Shown piece after piece: positions 6,096 to 11,289 of a stretch of 11,289 bases of DNA (positions within the stretch are counted from its first letter, which is position 1; the number at the start of each line of letters is the position of its first letter). This DNA comes from JBBPZA01 sp038199375. GTDB taxonomy: Bacteria; Actinomycetota; Thermoleophilia; Solirubrobacterales; Solirubrobacteraceae. The stretch covers positions 1 through 11,289 of the forward strand of contig JBBPZA010000035.1 in assembly GCA_038199375.1 (NCBI GenBank). The letters are read 5' to 3'. Position numbers and translations under genes: made by a program. The notes under the pieces were generated by a model. It worked only from the letters and a program-made list of their open reading frames with translations. It was not told where the DNA came from and made no database searches.

Positions 6096-6665
6096 TCATC
6101 CTGTCAGCCGGCGACGAAGCCCGGTCGCGTTGCGGATCGCGAAGCCTTCCCAGTCGTTGCTGAAGTAGGCGAAGACCTCAAGCGCCGACCGCCAGCCGGC
6201 GATCCGCTGCGCCCAGGCGTCGAGCTCTGAGTCGGAGTAGTTGCCCCGCCGCCCGCGGGTGCCGTGGTGGAAGCGCAGGAGCGTCCAGTCGGCGGTCAGC
6301 TCGTAGGACTGGAAGGGGCGCTCGGGGTGATCTGCGATCACCAGCGCGGCGCCGTGCCTGCGCAGCAGGTCGTAGACCTCGTCGGCGAACCAGCTGGCGT
6401 GGCGGACGCCGCGGTCGAGATCGGTCAGCCGCTTGACGTGGATGAGGTAGCGACTGGCCTTGGCGGCGAAGACGAAGCCCTCGGGCGTGCGGTTGACCCA
6501 CTCCCGGACGACCTCGGGTTTGGTCAGCCTGTAGAAGGTCGTGTTGAGCTCGACGGTGTCGAAGACCTCGGCGTAGCGCTCGAGCCAGCGCCGCCGCGCT
6601 AGGCCCTCCGGGTAGAGCACGCCGCGCCAGTCGCGGTACTGCCACCCCGAGCAGCCGATGTGGAT
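6096..6665 (-). pseudogene. DUF72 (YecE-like) protein gene, start codon lost and internally deleted
   Basis: Reading leftward, 'IHIGCSGWQYRDWRGVLYPEGL' followed by 'WLERYAEVFDTVELNTTFYRL' is the canonical start of DUF72 TIM-barrel proteins, whose function is unknown. The end, 'ALEVFAYFSNDWEGFAIRNA', is also typical. Two defects are visible. First, there is no ATG, GTG or TTG in frame between the upstream stop near 6775 and GTG 6620, so the conserved first strand can be translated only from a non-standard codon such as ATC 6665; GTG 6620 gives 174 aa. Second, after 'HVKRLTDLDRGV' the sequence jumps straight to 'RHASWFADEV' (junction near 6404-6407), omitting the roughly 50-residue block that usually contains the 'GPVL.QLPP' strand. 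The deletion keeps the frame. It is the first gene of a leftward operon with the hydrolase and STAS genes. Confidence 0.78.
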
Positions 6666-6717
6666 CGCGCGCGATGAGTTTCTCCCCGCGCGAGGGTCTG
6701 GTGGTGCAGTATCCGTC

Positions 6718-6736
6718 GCGGGAAGGCCGTTCCCGC
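6718..6736. repeat. Perfect 7-bp inverted repeat upstream of the VOC gene
   Basis: GCGGGAA (6718-6724) and TTCCCGC (6730-6736) are exact inverted copies separated by 5 nt. The repeat sits 7 nt before the ribosome site of the VOC gene and in the 5' region of the divergent DUF72 gene. It could be an operator for a dimeric regulator or an mRNA hairpin masking translation. Confidence 0.5.
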
Positions 6737-6757
6737 TCTGCGAGAGGAGCCGCGCCC

Positions 6758-7243
6758 ATGCAGCAGAAGATCATCCCGAACCTGTGGTTCGACACCGAGG
6801 CCGAGGAGGCTGCGGCCTTCTACGTCTCCGTCTTTGAGAACTCGCGCATCGTGAACGTCACCCACTACACCGAGGCCGGGCCGCGACCGGCCGGCATGGT
6901 GATGACCGTCGTGTTCGAGTTGGACGGCCAGCGGTTCGTCGGCATCAACGGTGGGCCCCAGTTCACCTTCGACGAGGCCGTCTCCTTCCAGCTCACCTGC
7001 GAGACCCAGGACGAGGTCGACTACTACTGGGAAGGGCTGTCCGAGGGCGGGGAGGAAGTCCAGTGCGGCTGGCTGAAGGACCGCTACGGCCTTTCCTGGC
7101 AGGTCGTCCCGACCGGGATGGAGGAGTTGTTCGCCGATCCCGACCCGGAGCGGGCCGAGCGCGCGATGCGGGCGATGCTCGGGATGCGCAAGCTCGACAT
7201 CGCGGCGCTGCGCAGCGCGGCCGACGGGGTCCCGGTGACCTGA
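6758..7243 (+). CDS. VOC-superfamily protein, PhnB-like (3-demethylubiquinone methyltransferase-like fold)
   Basis: A 161-residue protein from ATG 6758, preceded by a good Shine-Dalgarno (AGAGGAG, 6743-6749) 8 nt upstream. 'IIPNLWFDTEAEEAAAFYVSVF' (5-26) followed by a strand, 'VVFELDGQRFVGINGGP' (49-65), 'FDEAVSFQLTCETQDEVDYYW' and 'CGWLKDRYGLSWQVVP' (96-111) is the typical PhnB-like subgroup of the VOC fold. The C-terminal tail with 'RAMRAMLGMRKLDIAALRSAADG' is also usual. Members are small cytoplasmic proteins annotated from a misleading methyltransferase name; their substrates are mostly unknown, and some take part in resistance or stress. An upstream in-frame ATG at 6674 gives an unconserved Arg/Ser-rich extension and is rejected. 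It stands alone, divergent from the DUF72 operon and convergent with the RibD-like gene. Confidence 0.88.
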   Translation: MQQKIIPNLWFDTEAEEAAAFYVSVFENSRIVNVTHYTEAGPRPAGMVMTVVFELDGQRFVGINGGPQFTFDEAVSFQLTCETQDEVDYYWEGLSEGGEEVQCGWLKDRYGLSWQVVPTGMEELFADPDPERAERAMRAMLGMRKLDIAALRSAADGVPVT

Positions 7244-7249
7244 CCGATC

Positions 7250-7357
7250 GCCGTTCGCGAGGTAAGGCGGCGGTGGCGGGCCCAGAGCGATGAGCTGATC
7301 GTCGCGGCGATGGACGTGCCTCTCGAGGAGCTCGCCGCCGAGGATGTCTGCCAATAA
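7250..7357 (+). other. Open stretch after the VOC gene, possible coding relic of unknown origin
   Basis: The 116 bases between the convergent VOC and RibD-like genes stay open, in the same frame as the VOC gene, from just after its stop to TAA 7355-7357. They read AVREVRRRWRAQSDELIVAAMDVPLEELAAEDVCQ with no suitable start codon (split here as AVREVRRRWRAQS then DELIVAAMDVPLEELA). The amphipathic, acidic, Ala/Leu-rich composition looks protein-like, but I do not recognise it. It could be the 3' scrap of a lost gene or chance in GC-rich DNA. No T-tract terminator is visible here. Confidence 0.2.
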
Positions 7358-7359
7358 CA

Positions 7360-7923
7360 TCAGCCTTCCGCGCGCCGGTAGCGAACGTAGACGACCCGAG
7401 AGCCGAACGTCTGCGTCTCCACCAGCTCCAGGTTGATCCTCTCCTCCAGGGCCGGGAAGTACGGCGTGCCGCCGCCCAGTACGACTGGACTGACGAAGAG
7501 CCGGTACTCGTCGACGAGGCCGAGCTTGCTCAACGTGGAGGCCAGGCCGGCGCCGCCGACGGCCAGGTCCTTACCCGGCTGGTCCTTGAGCCTGGCGACC
7601 TCTTCCCCAACGCCGTCCCTTACCAGCCTGGCATTGCCCTCGACCTTCTCGAGGGTCTCTGAGAACACGATCTTCGGCAGGTTCTTCCAGAGGCGCGCGA
7701 ACTCGAGCTCGTGCGCGGGGATCGAGGGGTTCTCCTCGGCGGTCTCCCAGTAGGCCATCACCGCGTAGAGTCGCCGTCCGCAGAGGTGCGCGCCCACCTC
7801 CCGCATCTGCTGGTTGTGGAACCGATGGAGCTCCTCGTCGGGCGCCGACCAGTCGATCTCGCCGCTGGGCCCGGCGACGAAGCCGTCCAGCGACACTCCC
7901 ATCGAGTAGATCACCTTGCGCAC
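7360..7923 (-). CDS. Dihydrofolate reductase-family / RibD C-terminal domain protein
   Basis: A 187-residue protein from GTG 7923. 'MRKVIYSMGVSLDGFVAGP' with 'EIDWSAPDEE' is the start of the YyaP/RibD-C family, followed by 'HLCGRRLYAVMAYW' (nucleotide-binding loop), 'PKIVFSETLE' and the NADPH-site strand-helix 'KDLAVGGAGLASTLSKLGLVDEY', ending with 'LFVSPVVLGGGTPYF'. These proteins share the fold of dihydrofolate reductase and of riboflavin-pathway reductase RibD, but stand-alone members usually have no proven substrate. Its start is 11 nt downstream of the stop of the monooxygenase-like gene, so the two are probably co-transcribed. There is no clear Shine-Dalgarno sequence or -10 of its own, and 7360 is convergent with the VOC gene region. 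Confidence 0.88.
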   Translation of the reverse strand: MRKVIYSMGVSLDGFVAGPSGEIDWSAPDEELHRFHNQQMREVGAHLCGRRLYAVMAYWETAEENPSIPAHELEFARLWKNLPKIVFSETLEKVEGNARLVRDGVGEEVARLKDQPGKDLAVGGAGLASTLSKLGLVDEYRLFVSPVVLGGGTPYFPALEERINLELVETQTFGSRVVYVRYRRAEG

Positions 7924-7934
7924 GAGCTCGTCGC

Positions 7935-8237
7935 CTACGCGGGCGGGACGCCGCGATGGACGAGGATCTCGCCACCGAAGGACTCGAGCCGGGTGAAACG
8001 GAGATCCTGCAGGTTCTCGTCAGTCCAGCGTCCGGCCAGAGCCCGTGCCGCCTCAGCCTCGCGGGCGTCGCGGAACATGCTGATGGTCATGACGATGCCC
8101 TCGCCACAGTCCATGAACTGGTACGACTGAAAACCCGGTTGGGCTCGGATCTGCTCGGCGAAGCCCTTCTCGACGCGCTGCACGAGCTCATCCAGCGATC
8201 CCTCGATCAAGCGGTAGCGCCTGATGGTCGCGAACAT
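7935..8237 (-). CDS. Antibiotic biosynthesis monooxygenase-like (ABM, dimeric alpha/beta barrel) protein
   Basis: A 100-residue protein from ATG 8237, with a strong purine-rich Shine-Dalgarno (GGAGG, 8246-8242) just upstream. The pattern 'FATIRRYRLIEGSLDELVQRV' (2-22), 'GFQSYQFMDCGEGIVMTISMF' (35-55) and 'REAEAARALAGRWTDENLQDL' (59-79) is the ferredoxin-like half of a dimeric alpha/beta barrel (ABM-like). Such small proteins may be cofactor-free oxygenases, heme-degrading enzymes or simple scavengers of reactive products; the sequence does not decide. It is probably the first gene of a two-gene unit with the RibD-like reductase. The 83 bases between it and the FAD-Rieske gene hold two short GC inverted repeats (8277-8292 and 8296-8307) that may separate the two units. 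Confidence 0.72.
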   Translation of the reverse strand: MFATIRRYRLIEGSLDELVQRVEKGFAEQIRAQPGFQSYQFMDCGEGIVMTISMFRDAREAEAARALAGRWTDENLQDLRFTRLESFGGEILVHRGVPPA

Positions 8238-8276
8238 CCTTCCTCCCTTCGTGTGGGTGCCCGACGATGATGACCA

Positions 8277-8307
8277 CGCGCCGGGGAGCGCGTCCGGCTC
8301 ACGAGCC
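8277..8307 (-). terminator. Two small GC stem-loops between the FAD-Rieske and ABM genes
   Basis: CGCGC/GCGCG (8277-8281 with 8288-8292) and GGCTC/GAGCC (8296-8300 with 8303-8307) can form adjacent short stems just past the stop of the FAD-Rieske gene. The second has only a 2-nt spacer and is better seen as a palindrome. There is no T-tract, so a terminator role is tentative. Confidence 0.25.
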
Positions 8308-8320
8308 CTCCGCCGGGCCG

Positions 8321-9838
8321 CTAGGCGCCTGGAGGGTCGCGGCGGGGGAGATCCTTCACCGCCGGGCCCTCGATGACCTTGCCGTCCGTCGCGAAGCGCG
8401 AGCCGTGGCAGGGGCAGTCCCACGTTCGCTCGGCACCGTTCCAGCGGACGTGGCAGTAGAGATGGGTGCAGGTGGGGGAGAGGACGGTCAGCTCGCCGGC
8501 CTCGTCGCGCGATGCTGCGACGCGCTGGAAGCCCTCGCGCACGATCCCGCCCTCGCCGGGCTTCAAATCGTCGATGCCGGGAACGTCTCCTGGACGGATG
8601 CGGTCGCCGAAGAAGTGCAACCCGACGTTGAGGTTCTCCTTGGCGATCTTCGAGACCGACTGCTTGGGGGTCAAGCGGTTGGAGTCGAAGGTCTCGCTCC
8701 ACGGGTTCTCGCGGCCCGCGATGCGGTCTGCCAGCATCAGCGCGGCGGCCGCGCCGTTGGTAAAGCCCCACTTCTTGAAGCCGGTGCCGGTGAGGATGCG
8801 CTCGCTGAGCGGGCTGAGCGCGCCGACGTAGGGCAGGTTGTCGGCGGGCATGTTGTCGTGCGAGGCCCAGCGGTACTCGACCGACTCCGCTCCGAAGCGC
8901 TCGCGGGCCCACTCCTCGAGCCTTTGGTAGCTCGCGGCTGCTTCGGCCTGGCCCGTCTTGTGGCCTTCGCCCCCGACGATCACCAGCTCGTCGTCGCCGG
9001 CCGGCACCGAGCGGATGGAGTGCGACGCGCCGTCGGTCGACAGGTACATGCCCTCGGGCCGCGCACCGGAGGTCCGCACGGCGATGGCGTAGGAGCGCAT
9101 CGGGCTGAGCCGGGGGAAGAACAGCCCGCGGTCGAGGAAGGGGTAGTGCGTCGCGACGAGGACGTGCTTGGCGATGACCGTCCCCGTCTCCGTGCGCACC
9201 CGGCAGGGGTCGCCGTCCTGAACACCCAAGGCGCGGGTGCGCTCGAAGACGTGGCTTCCGCCGTCCACGAGGCCGTCGGCGAGGGCGAGGAGGAACTTCG
9301 TCGGGTGAAACTCCGCTTGGTCGTCGAAGCGGATCGCCCCGGCGACCGGGTAGGGAAGATCGGTTTCAGTCGTGTAGGAGGCAGGCAGGCCGGCGGCGCG
9401 AGCCGCCTCGACCTCGCGCTCGATGTCCTCGACGTCCTGGCCCTCTTCGGCGTAGGTGTAGGCCGCCTTGCGGCGCAGGTCGCAGTCGATCCCGCGCTCA
9501 GCGACCCAGCGGGCGACGAGCTCGAGGCCGGCCTGGTTGGCCTCGCCGTAGATCCGCGCGGTCTCGGGCGAGAAGGAGGAGGCGAGCGAGGCGTAGGTCA
9601 GCGCATGCAGCGAGGTGACCTTCGCCGTGGTGTAGCCGCTCGTCCCGGCGCCGACGCGGTCGTCCTCGAGGACGGCGACCGTCGCGCCGTCGTCCTCGAG
9701 CAGCGTGGCCGCGGTGAGCCCGAGCATCCCGGCGCCGATGACCGCCACGTCGACCTCGACCTCGCCCGAGAGCGCCGGACGCTCGGGCGCCGGGGCGGTG
9801 TCGAGCCACAGGGAGGTCGGGGTGGGGCGGGAGGTCAA
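8321..9838 (-). CDS. FAD-dependent oxidoreductase with C-terminal Rieske [2Fe-2S] domain
   Basis: A two-domain redox protein of 505 residues from TTG 9838. The N-terminal DAO-type FAD domain has the dinucleotide motif 'VAVIGAGMLGLTAATLLEDDG' (31-51) with an acidic strand end ('VAVLEDD'), and a second FAD-contact region around 'ILTGTGFKKWGFTNGAAAALMLAD'. The C-terminal Rieske domain shows both cluster-binding boxes, 'CTHLYCHV' (Cys457, His459) and 'CPCHGSRF' (Cys475, His478), and 'GKVIEGPAVKDLP'. The family passes electrons from a substrate oxidised at FAD to the iron-sulfur cluster, or the reverse; the substrate is unknown. TTG 9838 is chosen because it overlaps the stop of the preceding microprotein gene (TTGA), giving MTSRPTPTSLWLDTA. 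GTG 9862 (513 aa) is an alternative with a poorly spaced GGAG. Confidence 0.9.
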   Translation of the reverse strand: MTSRPTPTSLWLDTAPAPERPALSGEVEVDVAVIGAGMLGLTAATLLEDDGATVAVLEDDRVGAGTSGYTTAKVTSLHALTYASLASSFSPETARIYGEANQAGLELVARWVAERGIDCDLRRKAAYTYAEEGQDVEDIEREVEAARAAGLPASYTTETDLPYPVAGAIRFDDQAEFHPTKFLLALADGLVDGGSHVFERTRALGVQDGDPCRVRTETGTVIAKHVLVATHYPFLDRGLFFPRLSPMRSYAIAVRTSGARPEGMYLSTDGASHSIRSVPAGDDELVIVGGEGHKTGQAEAAASYQRLEEWARERFGAESVEYRWASHDNMPADNLPYVGALSPLSERILTGTGFKKWGFTNGAAAALMLADRIAGRENPWSETFDSNRLTPKQSVSKIAKENLNVGLHFFGDRIRPGDVPGIDDLKPGEGGIVREGFQRVAASRDEAGELTVLSPTCTHLYCHVRWNGAERTWDCPCHGSRFATDGKVIEGPAVKDLPRRDPPGA

Positions 9839-10041
9839 CGCGCAGGCGGGAACATGCGCCACTTCTCCCGCGCAAACTGCTCGCGATGGGGAATGTCGTG
9901 CAGCGGCCGCGAGCCCGCGGCCTCCTCGTCGACCCCGGGCTCCTGCGCCTTCTTGTTCGCGAAGGGTCCGACGCCGGCGACGAACATCACGATGCCTACC
10001 ACGAGGGCCAGCACCACGAGGAGGAGGAATAATTCCGCCAC
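9835..10041 (-). CDS. Small single-pass membrane protein
   Basis: A 68-residue protein from GTG 10041. Residues 2-24 (AELFLLLVVLALVVGIVMFVAGV) form one strongly hydrophobic membrane helix at the very N-terminus. The soluble remainder is charged, with 'NKKAQEPGVDEEAAGSRPL' and 'PHREQFAREKWRMFPPAR'. The positive charges just after the helix (NKK) suggest the tail lies in the cytoplasm. I do not recognise the family. Its TGA overlaps the TTG start of the FAD-Rieske gene, so the two are probably translated together, and it may anchor or assist that enzyme at the membrane. There is no Shine-Dalgarno sequence. TACGCC begins 12 nt upstream of the GTG and is a weak match to the -10 seen at other leaderless genes here. 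Confidence 0.72.
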   Translation of the reverse strand: MAELFLLLVVLALVVGIVMFVAGVGPFANKKAQEPGVDEEAAGSRPLHDIPHREQFAREKWRMFPPAR

Positions 10042-10108
10042 CGGATCGGCGTACCCGCCCGCCTCGCGCTCAAACGGCGACAGCGGGGGTTTCGCCCGGC
10101 GCGGGCGG

Positions 10109-10114
10109 TACCGT
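10109..10114 (+). promoter_or_regulatory. -10 element of the small RemA-like gene (leaderless start)
   Basis: TACCGT begins 13 nt before ATG 10122, so transcription would start at or next to the start codon. No Shine-Dalgarno sequence is present (CCTCCC precedes the ATG). A GCCCG-GCG-CGGGC inverted repeat (10094-10106) lies just upstream and could be an operator, though such repeats are common in GC-rich DNA. Confidence 0.5.
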
Positions 10115-10121
10115 GCCTCCC

Positions 10122-10388
10122 ATGGCCGATCGAGCCGCGCGAATGATCCCGCTCGGCTACGGCAAGTGGGTCCGCGCCGACCGGGTCTTCGCGGTCATCC
10201 CCCTCGAGGCGTCCGAGCGCGGCGACGGGCGGAGGACCTACGTGCACGCCGACGGGCTCACCGAGCCGCTCGTCGCATCGCGCTCGGAGCGGGCGATCCT
10301 CGCCGACGTCGAGGCTGCATTGGCCGAGGCGGCGGGAGTCCCCCGGCGGCGCTCGGTGCGCACGAGCGAGCAGCCGCCCCTGTTCTAG
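10122..10388 (+). CDS. Small protein with RemA/DUF370-like N-terminus
   Basis: An 88-residue protein from ATG 10122. 'IPLGYGKWVRADRVFAVIPLEA' (9-30) resembles the start of RemA/DUF370 proteins ('I.IGFGN.V.A.RI.AIV.PES'), and 'GRRTYV' (36-41) recalls their conserved GRRT loop, which in Bacillus RemA carries DNA-binding arginines. The usual linker of about 20 residues between these parts is shortened to some 6-7, and the rest ('GLTEPLVASRSERAILADVEAAL') forms a strand and helix. In Bacillus, RemA is a ring-forming DNA-binding activator of biofilm genes. Whether this protein binds DNA is not known, and a different small-domain family is possible. It is divergent from the microprotein gene (80-nt gap with a leaderless-type -10) and convergent with the emfourin gene. 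Confidence 0.55.
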   Translation: MADRAARMIPLGYGKWVRADRVFAVIPLEASERGDGRRTYVHADGLTEPLVASRSERAILADVEAALAEAAGVPRRRSVRTSEQPPLF

Positions 10389-10439
10389 GCAGGTTGGCTC
10401 TCGTCCAGGCCGGGCGGGGTTCGAGCGGGTCGCGGGCTG

Positions 10440-10757
10440 CTAGCGGCCCGGCTGCGCGCGCCGCATGAGCGTGCGGATGACCGGGGCAAGCTCGGGGGGC
10501 ATCTGGCGCTCGCCGAAGGAGACGGTGTCCGAGCGGTCGCCGCGGCGGATCTCGAGGTCGTAGTGGAGCATGTCCGCCGCCCCCGGCGCCGCGGGCGGAC
10601 CCTCGCCGACGTGCGCGAGGTCGACCTCGTCGAGGGCAGCGGAGATCGCCTCGGCCTCCTCGGTGTCGAGCTCGCGCGTGTCGAGCGAGGCCACCATCGG
10701 CAGCCCCGCCAGCCCGCCCGTGCGGCGGAGGGAGAGCTGTGCGTGCTCGCCGGCCAC
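10440..10757 (-). CDS. Emfourin-like protease inhibitor (protealysin inhibitor family)
   Basis: A 105-residue cytoplasmic-type protein from GTG 10757 with no signal peptide. 'LSLRRTGGLAGLPMVASLDTREL' (8-30), then an acidic helix 'DTEEAEAISAALDEVDLAHV', a Pro/Ala-rich loop and 'MLHYDLEIRRGDRSDTVSFGE' (63-83), ending 'MPPELAPVIRTLMRRA', matches the plan of emfourin: an R-x-GG-hAG-hP start, an 'LD...L...EA..L..lv' helix and a 'Y.i.v..g.....v' hairpin. Emfourin is a tight inhibitor of protealysin-like M4 metalloproteases and is encoded beside them. The gene lies 13 nt downstream of a thermolysin-like M4 protease on the same strand, which supports the call. GTG is the only reasonable start; no strong Shine-Dalgarno sequence is seen, so translation may be coupled to the protease gene. 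Confidence 0.82.
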   Translation of the reverse strand: MAGEHAQLSLRRTGGLAGLPMVASLDTRELDTEEAEAISAALDEVDLAHVGEGPPAAPGAADMLHYDLEIRRGDRSDTVSFGERQMPPELAPVIRTLMRRAQPGR

Positions 10758-10770
10758 GAATGAACGCGCT

Positions 10771-11289
10771 TCAGAGCGCGAGCTTCACCGCTTCCCACCC
10801 CGCGCGCACGGCGTCCGCTTCCTTGCCTCCTGCGCCGAAGCGCAGGTCGGCGGCTCGCTGCGTGGCCTTCGCGAAGGCCAGGAAGTCGCAGTTGGGCTTG
10901 ACCCTGGCGTCGCGAATGGCGTCGTACCAGATCATGCCGGCCGCCTCCCACGCGTTGCCGCCGATCGTGGTCGCCACGACGTAGAACGCGTGATTCGGGA
11001 TGCCCGAGTTGGTGTGGACCCCGCCGTTGTCCTCGCCCGTGTTCACGAACTGGTCCATGTCGGCGGGCTGGTCGTCGTGCGGGTTTGCCTCGCCCGGTGC
11101 CTTGAGCGAGCGCAGTGCGGGCAACAGCGCGGGTCCGACGACGTCTTCTCCGATGAGCCAGCTCGCCTCCTCGGCCGTCTGGCCCTTGGCGTACTGCGAG
11201 ACGAGGGAGCCGAAGACGTCGGAGATCGACTCGTTCAGCGCGCCGGACTGGTCGCGGTAGACGAGGTTCGCCGTGTACTGGGTGACGCC
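10771..11289 (-). CDS. Thermolysin-like M4 neutral metalloprotease, C-terminal part (partial)
   Basis: The gene enters from the right edge and its last 172 codons are visible. The first visible residues, 'GVTQYTANLVYRDQSGALNE', align with the sequence just after the zinc-binding HExxH helix of thermolysin, so HExxH itself lies immediately outside the window. 'SGALNESISDVFGSLV' supplies the third zinc ligand (Glu of NESISD). 'DNGGVHTNSGIPNHAFY' holds the catalytic His that stabilises the transition state. The end 'DFLAFAKATQRAADLRFG' and 'AVRAGWEAVKLAL' is the usual helical C-terminal domain with no extra domain. The enzyme cleaves before hydrophobic residues. Whether it is secreted or, like protealysin, intracellular cannot be seen. 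An emfourin-like inhibitor gene follows directly. Confidence 0.93.
   Translation of the reverse strand, partial: GVTQYTANLVYRDQSGALNESISDVFGSLVSQYAKGQTAEEASWLIGEDVVGPALLPALRSLKAPGEANPHDDQPADMDQFVNTGEDNGGVHTNSGIPNHAFYVVATTIGGNAWEAAGMIWYDAIRDARVKPNCDFLAFAKATQRAADLRFGAGGKEADAVRAGWEAVKLAL

Noticed and set aside
6178..6795. 205-codon minus-strand frame over the DUF72 gene with an ATG start
   Set aside because: It reads as Arg/Ala-rich sequence; the DUF72 motifs are all in another frame, so it cannot supply the missing start.
7623..7643. Possible regulatory repeats inside the RibD-like gene
   Set aside because: No repeat longer than expected by chance; the sequence is explained by coding.
10389..10439. 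Terminator between the convergent RemA-like and emfourin genes
   Set aside because: The 51 bases are GC-rich but show no convincing stem with a T-tract on either strand.
8267..10468. 733-codon open frame on the plus strand opposite the FAD-Rieske gene
   Set aside because: It is antisense to a clearly conserved enzyme, has Arg/Gly/Ala-rich composition and no recognisable motif.

Overview
The window is dense and very GC-rich, with codons ending mostly in G or C. It reads as a chromosomal segment of a high-GC actinobacterium, perhaps of the Thermoleophilia/Solirubrobacterales type; that placement is inferred from composition, gene style and start-site signals, not from a database match. There is no rRNA, tRNA, CRISPR array or intact mobile element, and no gene-free stretch over 300 bases.

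Left part (1-5040), core metabolism: the 3' end of folK (folate), a leftward glutathione S-transferase-like gene, then rightward coaX (type III pantothenate kinase), a tRNA-dihydrouridine synthase, greA (transcript cleavage factor) and lysS (class II lysyl-tRNA synthetase). Several of these genes have no Shine-Dalgarno sequence. Instead a TAnnnT-type -10 hexamer begins 12-13 nt before the start codon, as expected for leaderless mRNAs. The divergent GST/coaX pair appears to share one bidirectional promoter with overlapping -10 boxes. greA is the exception: it has a good -35/-10 promoter and a leader of about 90 nt that can fold into either a terminator hairpin or a competing helix.

Middle part (5041-8320), accessory and partly decayed: directly after lysS lies the C-terminal relic of an IS630-type transposase and its probable right end. 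Next is a leftward operon of DUF72 protein -> isochorismatase-family hydrolase -> STAS-domain protein. The DUF72 gene has lost its start codon and about 50 internal residues, the hydrolase has a one-base frameshift near its end, and the STAS protein has Ala-Asp where a phospho-serine is expected. Then come a rightward PhnB-like VOC protein, a leftward antibiotic-biosynthesis-monooxygenase-like protein and a RibD/DHFR-like reductase.

Right part (8321-11289): a leftward pair of a single-pass membrane microprotein and a FAD-dependent oxidoreductase fused to a Rieske [2Fe-2S] domain, coupled by a TTGA stop/start overlap; a rightward small protein with a RemA/DUF370-like N-terminus; and a leftward pair of a thermolysin-like M4 metalloprotease (cut by the window end) followed by an emfourin-like protein, the proteinaceous inhibitor family found beside M4 proteases.

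The most interesting points are the greA leader switch, the leaderless/bidirectional promoter pattern, the protease-inhibitor pair, the phospho-site-altered STAS protein and the decaying operon next to an IS scar.
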